DNA of 64,000 nucleotides from CALAED01 sp036555725 (GCA_036555725.1 DATBKU010000115.1:1-64000); one strand, 5' to 3'; positions 1 through 9,237 are shown, numbered from the stretch's first letter. Program-made: numbers and translations. The notes: a model not told the origin generated them from the sequence alone.

Positions 1-3000
1 TCCAGCCGATCACATGGGCGAGCGTCGGGAAGTCCCGCAGCTTCAAGCTCTCGTCGCGCTCGACGGAGAACCGCTCCCGCACCGCGGCGAACACCTCGGC
101 CTGCTTGACCGTGTCCACCCCCAGATCGGCCTCCAGATCCAGATCAAGCTCCAACAACTCCGGCGGATACCCCGTCATCTCCGCCACGATCGACACCACC
201 GCATCAGTGACCTCGTCCGAGCCGGGAACCTGCTCGGGCTCGGCCGGGACCGCAGGCGGGGCCTCGGCCTGGACGGCCGCCGAAGTGGCGACGGCAGGCT
301 CGAGCGGTTGGACAGGCGGAGCCGGAGGCGGCGGCGCCGCCACGGGCGCGGGCGCGGCTGCGGGGAGGTCCTCTGCGACGAAGCGCAGCCGCCGTTGAAC
401 GGTCTCGAGCCGGGCGTCCGAACGACCGCCTGCGGCGGTGAGCCAGCGCTGCCAGGCGGCAGGGTCGACGACGCGATAGGCATACCCCAGCTTGCTGGGG
501 TGGCGGCGCCGGCCGTCCGGCATCGGGGTCCAGCGCAACAGCGACATGGCGATCTGCGACCCGAATCCGGCGGCCAGTCGCAGGGCGTACCGCACCGGGT
601 AGGCGCCGCCGCCCGACAGGTTGAGCGAACCGAGGTCCGGGTCGGCCTCCTTGAAGTTGGGCACCGGCGGGACGATCCCGGTTTCGAGCGCCTTGATCGC
701 GACAACATCTTCGATGCCGGCGCCCATCGCATGGCCGGTAAAGCCCTTGGTGTTGGTAATGACGATCGAGTCGGCTTCGGCGCCGAAAGCACGGCGCAGC
801 GCGTTGATCTCCGCCGCCGCGCTGCCGCCGCGCGCCGGGGTGTAGGTCTCGTGTGAGACGAACACAGTCTCCGGGGCGATGGCATGCCGGTCGGTGCCAC
901 GCGCTTCGGCCTGCTTGACGACGTCCTCCATCACCTGGCCGATGTGGTCGACATCGAGCCGGGTGCCGTGGAAGGCGCTGTTCGCCGTGACCGCGCCGAG
1001 CACCTCGCAGATCGGCTGGATGCCACGCTCGCGGGCGGCCTCGGCCGACTCTATGACCATGGCCGCCGCGCCCATCCCGATGATCATCCCGTGCCGGCGC
1101 CGATCGAACGGCGTCGCCGCGTCCTCGACGATATCGTCGGTCGCCGCCGCACCGGAGGCGAGGAAGCCGGATGCGACCCACGGCAGCAGGCTGTCGGCCG
1201 TGACGTCGTCCGCGGAAACGATGACCACCCGGCGGCAGCGGCCGGTACGGATCCAGTCCTCGGCGACGCACAGCGCCTGGGTCGTACTGGCGCAGGCCGC
1301 GTTCACCTGGGTGTTGGGGCCACGGGCGCCGATGATCTCGGCGAATTGCGAGTGCCCCATGGACAGGCATCGAAAGATGAACCGCCGGTCGAAGATGTAC
1401 GGCTCGGTCTCCAGCAGATGACGTAGCTCCTGGATGCGCCGCTCCACCTCGGCGACCGCCGGCTCGTCGCCCCGCATGCGCGCGCGTACGGCCTCCAGCG
1501 CCAGCAGCTGCACACGCCGGCCGCGATCTGTGTAGTACCGCGCCAGGTCCTCGGCGAAGGCGTCGTAGCCCGGGAAGGCGGAGGCGAAGACCACTCCGGT
1601 GTCGTCGCGCAGCGCGTCGGGCAGCCCCCAGCGCTCGGGCAGCCTCGTGCCCACCGTCGTGGTCTTGTAGCGCATGACGAGCGGGATGCCCGCGTCGCGC
1701 AGTGCGTCGAACCCGGCGCCGATCGCCAGCCGGGTGGCGTTGTCGAGCGCGGCGTCGCGCGCCGCGTCCACGCCGAACTCGGCGACGATGTCGAACGGCG
1801 CGTGGCGCCCGGCGAGCTTGATGACGTCGGCCTCGCTGTCGATCGTCTCGAAGGTCGGGTCGCCGGCCTCGCGCTTGACCAGCCGGGTGATGCGCCGGTC
1901 GACCATCTCCTGGCGGAATCGGTGCGGGATGGTGTCGATGAACTGCTGCCCGTCCAGAATCCGGGCCAGGTTGTCGTCGTCGAAGACACGGTCCACGCCG
2001 GGTAGCCCCAGCGCGGCGCCGGTGATGACGACGGGTTCGGTCGCGGGCAGGCCGCGGGCCGCGTCCGGACCGGCGGCCGCAGCAGCGGCCGGAGCCGCCC
2101 CGCCATAGATCTTCATGCCCTGCTCGAGCGCATTGGCGAAGAGCCGCCCGAGCTCGGTGTAGGTATCGCTGGTCATGGGGGTAGTCCTCACGGGTGTGGC
2201 AGGGGCCGTAGGTGAAACGGCGGGCAAAGCAACGGGCTCGGCGGCCCGGGCCGGGAAGCCGAGGCCGGCGGCATAAAGGCCGCAGAGGGCCTGGTTGAAC
2301 GACGCCACGTCCCCGAACTTCGGATGGTTGGTGAACAGCGCCAGCACGCCGTCGTGCTCTGCGCCGAGCACGTCGTCGGCGAACCCGTGCAGGGCCTTCT
2401 TCGGGCCGACCTCCACGAACACGCGTGCCCCCGCGTCGTACAGGGTCCGCAGCCCGGCGACGAACTGCACCGGCGAGGCGACCTGGCGGCCGAGGATGTC
2501 GAGCATGGTCTCGACGTCAGCGTCCGGCGGGTAGAACTCGCCGGTCACGTTGGCGACGATCGGCAGCCGCGGCGGCCGTACGTGCAGGCGGCGCAGCGCG
2601 TCCTTCAGCGGCTCGCTGACCGGGGCGACGATCGAGGTGTGGAACGCGTGGCTCACCGGAATGCGCGTCGCGGTCAGCCCGGCCGCGCGGAATGCCTCCA
2701 CCGCCCGCTCGACGGCCGCAGTGGCGCCGCCCACGACGGCCTGCCCGGTGCTGTTGATGTTGGCCACCACGACATAGCCGTCGACCTCGGCGACGATCCG
2801 CTCGATGTCCGGCAACGGCCCGAACACCGCCGCCATCGCGCCGTTGTCCTCCAACGCGAGGCTGGCCATCTCGTGGCCGCGTGCGCTGACCGCCTCCAGC
2901 GCCGCGGCGAACGACAGGCCTCCCGCCGCGACGAGCGCGCCGTACTCGCCAAGGCTGTGCCCCATCACCAGGTCGGGCTTGATGCCGTACGACTCCAGCA

Positions 3001-5023
3001 GCCTGGTCAGCGCGGCGTCGACGGTAAGCACGGCGGGCTGGGTGATCTCGGTCTGCAGCAGTTGCTGCTCGAGCCGCTCCTTTTCACGGCCGTCCGGGTC
3101 TCCTGTTCCATCAGTGAAGATGTATGAGGTCAGCGGACGGCCCAGCAGCGGCGTCATGATCCGGTCGGCCTCGTCAAACGTCTCGGCCACGATCGGCTCG
3201 CGTTCGCGCAGGTCGCGCAGCATGTTGAGGTACTGCGAGCCCTGCCCGGTGTAGAGGAAGGCCACCTTCGGAGTCGGCCCGCGGCCGACGAAGACGCCCT
3301 GCGAGCGCAGCATCTTCCACATCGCCGGGTTGCCTGACCGGAACGCCCTGACCGCCTTCGCGGCCTTGCCGGCGAGGTCGTCGGCGTCGGCATAGTCGAT
3401 GACGACTCGTACGGCGGTGTCGGTGAGCGCCGGATCGGGTGGCGCGGGATGCCCGGACGGCGTCAGCCGCTCAAGCTGCTGGATCACGTCGGCCTCGTCG
3501 CCGCCGCCCACCATGGCGATGCCCCGCAGCGGCGCCTTCCTGCTCGACGGCACCTCGGCCGAGGCGAACGTACGGGGCTCGTCCGCGGCGCGGTGCCGCC
3601 CCGGGACGTACTCCTCCAGCACGACGTGGAAGTTGGTGCCGCCGAAGCCGAACGCGCTCACCCCGGCGCGGCGTGCCTCGCCGGGCGGCGGCGCGGGCCA
3701 CTCGCGCAGCTCTGTATTGACGCGGAACGGCGTGGTCGCCCAGTCGACATTGGGGTTCGGGTGGTCGAAGTGCAGGCTCGGCGCCAGCACCTTCTCGTGC
3801 AGGCCCAGCACGGTCTTGAACAGCCCAGCCGTGCCGGCGGCGGCCTTGAGGTGGCCGATGTTCGACTTGACCGAGCCGAGCGCGATCGAGCCGGGGGTCG
3901 CGCCCGCCTTCTCGAAGACCTCGTTCAGCGCGGACAGCTCGGTCGCGTCCCCGACCTTGGTCGAGGTGCCGTGCGCCTCGACGTACGAGGCCAGCGCGGG
4001 GTCGAGGTGCGCGTTGCGCCAGGCGCGCTGCACGGCAAGCCGCTGCCCAACCGGATTGGGCGCGGTGATGCCCTTGCCCTTGCCGTCGCTCGACCCGCCG
4101 ATGCCGAGCAGCACCGCATAGATCCGATCGCCATCGCGTTCGGCGTCGGACAGCCGCTTGAGCACGAACAGCGTCGCGCCCTCGCCCATGACGAAACCGT
4201 CGGCGCCCGCGTCGAACGGCCGGGTCCCGGTGGCGGACAGCGCGCCGATCTTGCAGAACTTAACGAACGCGGCGACGCCCATGTTGCGGTCGACGCCGCC
4301 GGTGATCACCGTGTCGAAGTCGTGTGCCTGCAGCCCGCGGATCGCCGCCGACATGGCGGCCAGCCCCGAAGCGCAGGCCGCATCCGTCGTGAAGTTGGGC
4401 CCGCGCAGGTTGAACAGATTGGCCACCCTGCCCGCGATGATGTTGGCCAGCTCACCGGGCATCGTGTCCTCGGTGACGCTGGGGAACCCGGCCAGGTAGG
4501 ACTCCCTGGTCTCGGTCAGCACCGCCGTCCGCACCTGCTCGGGTAGCGCGACGAAGGAGGGCGCGGCGCGCAGCCGGCGGTCGAACTGCGGGTACTCGAT
4601 CCGCAGGTTCGTCTCGTAGTGCTTCTCGCCGCCGATAGCATTGCCGATGATCACGGCGGCCCGCTCCGGGTCGACGTTCCAGTCCGGCCAGCCGGCGTCG
4701 AGCAGGGCGGCCCGGGACGCGGAGACCGACCACTTCTGCCCGTCGTCGAGCTGAGCGGCGACGGCTGGCGGAACGGGCAGCCGCCAGCCGAGCGGGTCCC
4801 ATGGGTACTCGCGCACCCAGCCGCCGATCCGGGAGTACGTCTTGTCGAGCGCCTTCGGATCAGGGTCGTAGTACAGCGCGGGGTCCCAGCGCTCGGGCGG
4901 CACGTCGCTGATCGAGTAGCGACCGCTCTTGATATTGGCCCAGAAGGCGGCGGCGTCGGGTGCGTCAGGCATGATCGCGCTGACGCCCACGACGGCGATC
5001 GGCTCGAGGCGGTATTCAGTCAT
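1..5023 (-). CDS. Type I polyketide/PUFA-like synthase, KS-AT-KS-ACP, C-terminus off the window
   Basis: This is a multidomain acyl-chain synthase, with 1674 residues visible and the frame still open at base 2. The order is ketosynthase 1 (about 5-430, nucleophile Cys217 in DAACAS, then EAHGTST and NIGHLKA), acyltransferase (GHSLGE, Ser690), a second KS-like domain (about 1010-1500, Cys1244 in NAACAS, GFTGHAMGAG) and an acyl-carrier-like domain near 1600-1674. KS2 has HETYT where HGTGT is usual, so it may be a chain-length-factor-like domain. The ACP-like motif reads LGVDTVKQ, with Thr1638 where the phosphopantetheine Ser normally sits. No KR, DH or ER is seen before the edge. The ATG overlaps the stop of the upstream acyl-CoA dehydrogenase (ATGA), so translation is coupled. 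The product cannot be named from the sequence. Confidence 0.9.
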   Translation of the reverse strand, partial: MTEYRLEPIAVVGVSAIMPDAPDAAAFWANIKSGRYSISDVPPERWDPALYYDPDPKALDKTYSRIGGWVREYPWDPLGWRLPVPPAVAAQLDDGQKWSVSASRAALLDAGWPDWNVDPERAAVIIGNAIGGEKHYETNLRIEYPQFDRRLRAAPSFVALPEQVRTAVLTETRESYLAGFPSVTEDTMPGELANIIAGRVANLFNLRGPNFTTDAACASGLAAMSAAIRGLQAHDFDTVITGGVDRNMGVAAFVKFCKIGALSATGTRPFDAGADGFVMGEGATLFVLKRLSDAERDGDRIYAVLLGIGGSSDGKGKGITAPNPVGQRLAVQRAWRNAHLDPALASYVEAHGTSTKVGDATELSALNEVFEKAGATPGSIALGSVKSNIGHLKAAAGTAGLFKTVLGLHEKVLAPSLHFDHPNPNVDWATTPFRVNTELREWPAPPPGEARRAGVSAFGFGGTNFHVVLEEYVPGRHRAADEPRTFASAEVPSSRKAPLRGIAMVGGGDEADVIQQLERLTPSGHPAPPDPALTDTAVRVVIDYADADDLAGKAAKAVRAFRSGNPAMWKMLRSQGVFVGRGPTPKVAFLYTGQGSQYLNMLRDLREREPIVAETFDEADRIMTPLLGRPLTSYIFTDGTGDPDGREKERLEQQLLQTEITQPAVLTVDAALTRLLESYGIKPDLVMGHSLGEYGALVAAGGLSFAAALEAVSARGHEMASLALEDNGAMAAVFGPLPDIERIVAEVDGYVVVANINSTGQAVVGGATAAVERAVEAFRAAGLTATRIPVSHAFHTSIVAPVSEPLKDALRRLHVRPPRLPIVANVTGEFYPPDADVETMLDILGRQVASPVQFVAGLRTLYDAGARVFVEVGPKKALHGFADDVLGAEHDGVLALFTNHPKFGDVASFNQALCGLYAAGLGFPARAAEPVALPAVSPTAPATPVRTTPMTSDTYTELGRLFANALEQGMKIYGGAAPAAAAAAGPDAARGLPATEPVVITGAALGLPGVDRVFDDDNLARILDGQQFIDTIPHRFRQEMVDRRITRLVKREAGDPTFETIDSEADVIKLAGRHAPFDIVAEFGVDAARDAALDNATRLAIGAGFDALRDAGIPLVMRYKTTTVGTRLPERWGLPDALRDDTGVVFASAFPGYDAFAEDLARYYTDRGRRVQLLALEAVRARMRGDEPAVAEVERRIQELRHLLETEPYIFDRRFIFRCLSMGHSQFAEIIGARGPNTQVNAACASTTQALCVAEDWIRTGRCRRVVIVSADDVTADSLLPWVASGFLASGAAATDDIVEDAATPFDRRRHGMIIGMGAAAMVIESAEAARERGIQPICEVLGAVTANSAFHGTRLDVDHIGQVMEDVVKQAEARGTDRHAIAPETVFVSHETYTPARGGSAAAEINALRRAFGAEADSIVITNTKGFTGHAMGAGIEDVVAIKALETGIVPPVPNFKEADPDLGSLNLSGGGAYPVRYALRLAAGFGSQIAMSLLRWTPMPDGRRRHPSKLGYAYRVVDPAAWQRWLTAAGGRSDARLETVQRRLRFVAEDLPAAAPAPVAAPPPPAPPVQPLEPAVATSAAVQAEAPPAVPAEPEQVPGSDEVTDAVVSIVAEMTGYPPELLELDLDLEADLGVDTVKQAEVFAAVRERFSVERDESLKLRDFPTLAHVIGW

Positions 5024-6705
5024 GATCGTTTTCCCTCGAGATCAGGGTTGTCGCGGCCGTACAGCACGTCCGCGACGAGGTCCATGTCGGCGAGCAGCCC
5101 GGCCTGGGCCGCGCGCACGGCGTCGAGCGGCAAGGCGCCGGCCAGGTCGGTTGCGCCCTGCCGGTCGTCACTGCTGGGGAGCGCGCCGGCGACCCAGCGC
5201 AGGCCCTCCTCGGCGACCTTCATGGCCGCGTCGCGGGCGAAGACCCGGCTGATCACGGCGAGTGCCGCGGCGTCGAAGCGCCTGTCGGCCTTTTCCGGCA
5301 GTGCACCCATGGCCGCCTCGGCGGCGCGGCGGGCCAGGACGGCCGCGCCCTCGGCGTACGCGATGAGCTCGCCGAGGCGCAGCAGCACATGCTGGTTTCT
5401 GGTGAGTCGTCCGGCCCGGCACGCGTCGAGCACGCTCGCCAGGCACTCGAGTGAGAGCGCCGCGACGTCCGCGCCGACTTCGGGGGACAGCAGCCGGGCG
5501 AGGTTGCGCGCCGCGTCGCGGTAGTGCGCTCCGCCGGTCTTGAGGTGGTGCTGCCAGCGGTCGCGCGCGATCGTCATCTCGAGGATTTCCGAGGTGCCCT
5601 CGTAGATCGTGGTGATGCGGACGTCGCGCTTGATCTTCTCGACAACGTACGGCCGGGTGTAGCCGTAGCCGCCGTGTGCCTGGATCGCCGCCTCGGCCGC
5701 GGCGTTGCCGGCCTCGCTGGCGAGGTACTTGGCAATGGCGCCCTCGGTGTTGAGCGCACCGTCCTCGCCCTCGCCGCCGTCGATGCGCGCCGCGGTCTCC
5801 TCGATGAAGGCGCGCGCCGCCTCCAGCCGTACGGCGTGGGGGACGATCAGTTTGTGGGTGTAGCCCTGCTTCTCGGCGAGGACCTTGCCGCCCTGCACCC
5901 GGGCGGCGGAGTACTCGATCGCGCGGTTGAGCGCCGCCCAGCCGGCGCCCAGCCCGAAGGCGGCTACCATGAGTCGGGTGTAGCCGAACACCTGCTGGGC
6001 GATCACCAGGCCCTTACCCTCGACTCCGCCGACGAGGTTCTCCGCTGGGACGACGACATCGTCGAGGAAGAGCGCGGCGGTGTTGGACAGCCGGATGCCG
6101 TGCTTGTCCTCGGGTTTGGCCGAGGTGAAGCCTTTAGTGCCCTTCTCCACAACGAACCAGGAGGGCCCGCCGGGGGCGAGCGCCAGGACGGTGCAGACAT
6201 CCGCGATGGACCCGTTACTGATCCACTGCTTGCGACCGTTGATCTTGTAGCCGTTGTCACCCGTTGGTATCGCGGTGGTGGTGAGCGCGCCGAGGTCGCT
6301 GCCGGCCTCCGGCTCGGTTGCGCCGTAGGCCAGGATGATGCCGTCGCCGGCGATGCGCCCGAGCCACTTCTCCTTCTGCTCGGGCGTACCGCCGAACATC
6401 AATGGGTCGCTGCCAAGGAAGGTCGCGAACACCGACGTGGCGAGGCCGACGTCAATTCGGGCGAGGTGCTCGCAGACGCGGTATGAATCGAATGCGCCGC
6501 CGCCCATACCGCCGTACTCCTCCGGCACGAAAACGAGCTGGACGCCGAGCTCCTCGCCGCACATCGCGCGCACGGTCTCTTCTGGGCAGATGTCCTCGTG
6601 ATCGAGCTCGAGCCGGCGGTCCAGAGGAAGCTCACTCGTAGTGAAGTCGTCGAGCGTCTCGAGCATCAGGGTGAGGGTGCCGAGGTCAAGGCCTTGGGTC
6701 TTCAT
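5020..6705 (-). CDS. Acyl-CoA dehydrogenase family flavoprotein
   Basis: FAD-dependent acyl-CoA or acyl-carrier desaturase of 561 aa. ACAD hallmarks run through the first 400 residues: EPEAGSD in the FAD/substrate loop, KQWISNG, the QAHGGYGY region and a terminal TIYEGTSEI carrying the Glu expected for the catalytic base. A roughly 160-aa helical C-terminal extension (about 400-561) makes it longer than the 380-aa short-chain enzymes and closer to very-long-chain-type ACADs. It lies between the ETF-like gene and the KS-AT-KS synthase and shares 4-nt ATGA overlaps with both. It therefore probably modifies the synthase product or supplies its starter, with electrons leaving through the adjacent ETF-like protein. 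The substrate is inferred only from this context. Confidence 0.92.
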   Translation of the reverse strand: MKTQGLDLGTLTLMLETLDDFTTSELPLDRRLELDHEDICPEETVRAMCGEELGVQLVFVPEEYGGMGGGAFDSYRVCEHLARIDVGLATSVFATFLGSDPLMFGGTPEQKEKWLGRIAGDGIILAYGATEPEAGSDLGALTTTAIPTGDNGYKINGRKQWISNGSIADVCTVLALAPGGPSWFVVEKGTKGFTSAKPEDKHGIRLSNTAALFLDDVVVPAENLVGGVEGKGLVIAQQVFGYTRLMVAAFGLGAGWAALNRAIEYSAARVQGGKVLAEKQGYTHKLIVPHAVRLEAARAFIEETAARIDGGEGEDGALNTEGAIAKYLASEAGNAAAEAAIQAHGGYGYTRPYVVEKIKRDVRITTIYEGTSEILEMTIARDRWQHHLKTGGAHYRDAARNLARLLSPEVGADVAALSLECLASVLDACRAGRLTRNQHVLLRLGELIAYAEGAAVLARRAAEAAMGALPEKADRRFDAAALAVISRVFARDAAMKVAEEGLRWVAGALPSSDDRQGATDLAGALPLDAVRAAQAGLLADMDLVADVLYGRDNPDLEGKRS

Positions 6706-7454
6706 GGTGTCTCTCGTTTTCTTCGCTTCTCGATCTCGTCGATCAAGGCGGGCAGGACGGTGTGCAGGTCACCGACGACACCGAAGTCCGCGATCTGGAA
6801 AATCGGCGCGTTCGGGTCCTTGTTGATCGCGACGATCGTGCGCGACTCCTGCATGCCGGCGCGGTGCTGAATGGCGCCGGAGATACCGCTGGCGAAGTAG
6901 AGCTGCGGGGTGACGGTCGTGCCGGTCTGGCCGACCTGGAACTCGTGCGGATACCACGCGAGGTCCGTCGCCGCTCGGGACGCGCCGACCGCGCCACCGA
7001 GCAGGTCGGCGAGCCGCTCTATCAGCGCGAAGCCCTCAGCCGAACCGACCCCCCGGCCGCCCGAGACGACGTTGCGCGCGTCAGCCAGATCGGGCCGGCG
7101 CGCCGCCTTCGTCGCCGTGCGGGAGACCACGCGCGCGCCGCGAGCCGCGTCGGAGAATGCGACCGCGACGCTTTCGACCTTGGACTCCGCCGGGTCGAGG
7201 ACATGGACGGCCTGGTCACCGCCCATCGCCAACGCCTTGCGGACGCCGTCAGCGGCCTTTTCCGGGCCCATCGTCAGATAGGTGATCTCCGCGTCCAGGC
7301 CGCCTTCGGCGAGCCGCAGCGCCTGTTCTACTGCGTGCTCGTCGAGCTCGGAAAGCTTGCCGTCGACGTCGTCGCGGTGGAGAGTGAGGTCCTCTGTAAA
7401 ACGCAACGCCGCCGTCGAGTCGGGGACGTGTTTCACCAGAACGACGATCCTCAT
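6702..7454 (-). CDS. Hybrid electron-transfer flavoprotein: EtfB N-terminus joined to EtfA C-terminus
   Basis: A 250-aa protein. Residues 1 to about 88 match the EtfB N-terminus (IVVLVKHVPD, LDEHAVEQAL, LTMGPEKA, RKALAMGGDQAVHV). From about 91 on it matches only the C-terminal FAD domain of EtfA: VVSGGRGVGS, GASRAA, FQVGQTGTTV, SGAIQHRAGM, NKDPNAPIFQIADFGVVGD. About two thirds of EtfB and the N-terminal half of EtfA are absent. This looks like an in-frame deletion across an ancestral etfB-etfA pair. The FAD-binding motifs are intact and the reading frame is clean. It is the first gene of the operon, and its TGA overlaps the acyl-CoA dehydrogenase ATG. It could be a minimal working electron acceptor or a decaying relic. 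Confidence 0.85.
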   Translation of the reverse strand: MRIVVLVKHVPDSTAALRFTEDLTLHRDDVDGKLSELDEHAVEQALRLAEGGLDAEITYLTMGPEKAADGVRKALAMGGDQAVHVLDPAESKVESVAVAFSDAARGARVVSRTATKAARRPDLADARNVVSGGRGVGSAEGFALIERLADLLGGAVGASRAATDLAWYPHEFQVGQTGTTVTPQLYFASGISGAIQHRAGMQESRTIVAINKDPNAPIFQIADFGVVGDLHTVLPALIDEIEKRRKRETP

Positions 7455-7544
7455 GATCGCCTGCCTTTATGGCCGAGAGTGAATTCCCTCCGAACGTAGG
7501 CAGACATTGACGTGCCGCCCTACCTCACAAGGTCTCTTGTCGGC

Positions 7545-7581
7545 GGGACCTTGGCCCTCGGCTGCGAGGGGCGACGGTCCG
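7545..7581. promoter_or_regulatory. Candidate DosR/DevR-type boxes upstream of aldolase
   Basis: GGGACCTTGGCCCT (7545-7558) and GGGGCGACGGTCCG (7568-7581) resemble the 14-base core of Dos boxes (GGGACTWWAGTCCC), with about 10 and 9 matching positions. Their centres are about 23 bp apart, and they lie 135-170 bp before the aldolase start. Similar boxes precede neighbouring stress-type genes. This is pattern matching only; no DevR gene is in the window. Confidence 0.4.
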
Positions 7582-7597
7582 CATGGGCGGGACCTGC

Positions 7598-7621
7598 GCG
7601 GATATGTCAGCGGATATGTCA
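7598..7621. repeat. Perfect 12-bp tandem direct repeat upstream of aldolase
   Basis: GCGGATATGTCA occurs twice back to back (7598-7609 and 7610-7621), about 95 bp before the aldolase ATG. A head-to-tail 12-bp repeat in a promoter region suggests an activator site, but no regulator is identified. Confidence 0.6.
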
Positions 7622-7713
7622 AGGGTCTAAGCGGAGTGCAGCCCGGGGACGTTCGGCTCTGCTCCGGTTCGCGCGGAGCGAAGGACGATGGAGAGGACAA
7701 GAAAGGCATGATC

Positions 7714-8763
7714 ATGGAGATCAAGGAACTGCTGGCCGATGAGGCGCCGTCGCTGCTCGGGCACGAATGCCTGACGATTCTCCGCGCGGACCTCTCGCTG
7801 CCGGGCCCGGACTTCGTCGACCGGGTGCTGGCCACGAGCGACCGTCCGCCCGCCGTCCTGCGCAACCTGCAGCACGTGTACGACACGGGGCGGCTGCGCG
7901 GCACCGGCTACCTGTCGATCCTGCCGGTCGACCAGGGCATCGAGCATTCGGCTGCGGCCTCGTTCGCGCCGAACCCGGCGTACTTCGACCCGCTGAACCT
8001 GTGCGAGCTGGCGGTCGAGGGTGGCTGCAACGCCATCGCATCCACGCTCGGGGTGCTGGGCCTGGCCTCCCGCCGGTACGCGCACCGGATCCCCTTCATC
8101 GTCAAGCTCAACCACAACGAGCTGCTGACCTACCCCAACCGGTACGACCAGGTCATGTTCGCCTCGGTCAAGCAGGCCTTCGACCTCGGCGCCGTCGCGG
8201 TCGGCGCCACGATCTACTTCGGCGCGCCGGAGAGCATGCGGCAGTTGCAGGAGGTGCGGGCGGCGTTCCAGGCCGCGCATGAGCTCGGCATGTTCACCGT
8301 GCTGTGGGCCTACCTGCGCAACAGCGCGTTCAAGAAGGACGGCGTCGACTACCACGTGAGCGCCGACCTCACCGGGCAGGCCAACCACCTCGCCGCCACC
8401 ATCGAGGCCGACATCGTCAAGCAGAAGCAGCCCGAGAACAACGGCGGCTTCCGGGCGCTCAGCTTCGGCAAGACGCACGCGAAGGTGTACGACGAGCTGA
8501 CCGGCGACCACCCGATCGACCTCACGCGCTGGCAGGTCGTGAATTGCTACATGGGGCGGGTCGGACTGATCAACTCCGGCGGCGGCTCCACGGGGCAGGG
8601 CGATCTGGCCCAGGCGGTACGAACGGCCGTCATCAACAAGCGCGCGGGCGGCATGGGGCTGATCGTCGGCCGCAAGTCATTCCAGCGTCCGATGGCCGAG
8701 GGCGTCGACCTCATCCACGCCGTCCAAGACATCTACCTCGACGAGGACATCACCATCGCCTAG
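7714..8763 (+). CDS. Class I fructose-bisphosphate aldolase (DhnA/FbaB type)
   Basis: Schiff-base aldolase of 349 aa that cleaves fructose-1,6-bisphosphate in glycolysis/gluconeogenesis. The DhnA-type TIM barrel is recognisable from LPVDQGIEH, FIVKLNHN, AVGATIYFG and GGMGLIVGRKSFQRP. The ATG at 7714 is preferred over 7708 because GAAAGG ends 7 nt before it. The gene is monocistronic on the plus strand and diverges from the ETF/ACAD/synthase operon. Its 260-bp upstream region holds two Dos-like boxes and a 12-bp tandem repeat, so it may be induced with the nearby stress-type genes. The function is well supported; the regulation is inferred. Confidence 0.93.
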   Translation: MEIKELLADEAPSLLGHECLTILRADLSLPGPDFVDRVLATSDRPPAVLRNLQHVYDTGRLRGTGYLSILPVDQGIEHSAAASFAPNPAYFDPLNLCELAVEGGCNAIASTLGVLGLASRRYAHRIPFIVKLNHNELLTYPNRYDQVMFASVKQAFDLGAVAVGATIYFGAPESMRQLQEVRAAFQAAHELGMFTVLWAYLRNSAFKKDGVDYHVSADLTGQANHLAATIEADIVKQKQPENNGGFRALSFGKTHAKVYDELTGDHPIDLTRWQVVNCYMGRVGLINSGGGSTGQGDLAQAVRTAVINKRAGGMGLIVGRKSFQRPMAEGVDLIHAVQDIYLDEDITIA

Positions 8764-8769
8764 AACTGC

Positions 8770-9237
8770 CTAATACATGGGGAGACGGTAGGGCATGATC
8801 ACGACGGTTTGGAGCGTCTCGGGGTCGTGCGAGGACTCGGGGTCAGACACATAGACCTCCCAGTACGGACCTTTCCGCTCGTACCCGTGGTCGTGGATCC
8901 ACTTCTCCAGTGCGTCGGAAGCATCGAGGAGCCGCTCGTACGGGCCCACGTGGCAGGTGGTGGCGGCATCGGTCGCCGGCAGGGAGGACAGGACGAGGTC
9001 GCCGCTGACCGGGATCGGCGCCGCGATCGGTATACCGGCTTCGACAATGATTCCGTCGTTGGAGGCGTACCGCCCGAAAGGTGGGCCGGTCACCGGGACG
9101 TCGCGCTCGGCGATGTAGGCGAACAGCTCCTGATAGGCGCGGTGCAGCCAGCCGCCCAGCTCGTCCGGCGCCACGTGGGCCCGTTTGACCAGCGTCAGCC
9201 GTTCCGGCAGTGCCTCGGCTCTGATGTCGTACGACAT
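8770..9237 (-). CDS. GyrI-like / effector-binding domain protein
   Basis: A free-standing 155-aa SOUL/GyrI-like small-molecule-binding domain, the module that acts as effector domain in AraC- and MerR-type regulators. Visible family features are the strand pattern around PVTGPPFGRY, the GDLVLSSLPAT segment and the late CHVGPYERL strand, followed by WEVYVSDPE. There is no DNA-binding domain. The ATG at 9237 is chosen because a strong AGGAGG lies 8 nt upstream; an earlier in-frame ATG at 9357 has no such site. The gene converges on the aldolase, with only 6 bp between stops. A Dos-like box lies about 80 bp upstream. Its ligand is unknown. Confidence 0.8.
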   Translation of the reverse strand: MSYDIRAEALPERLTLVKRAHVAPDELGGWLHRAYQELFAYIAERDVPVTGPPFGRYASNDGIIVEAGIPIAAPIPVSGDLVLSSLPATDAATTCHVGPYERLLDASDALEKWIHDHGYERKGPYWEVYVSDPESSHDPETLQTVVIMPYRLPMY

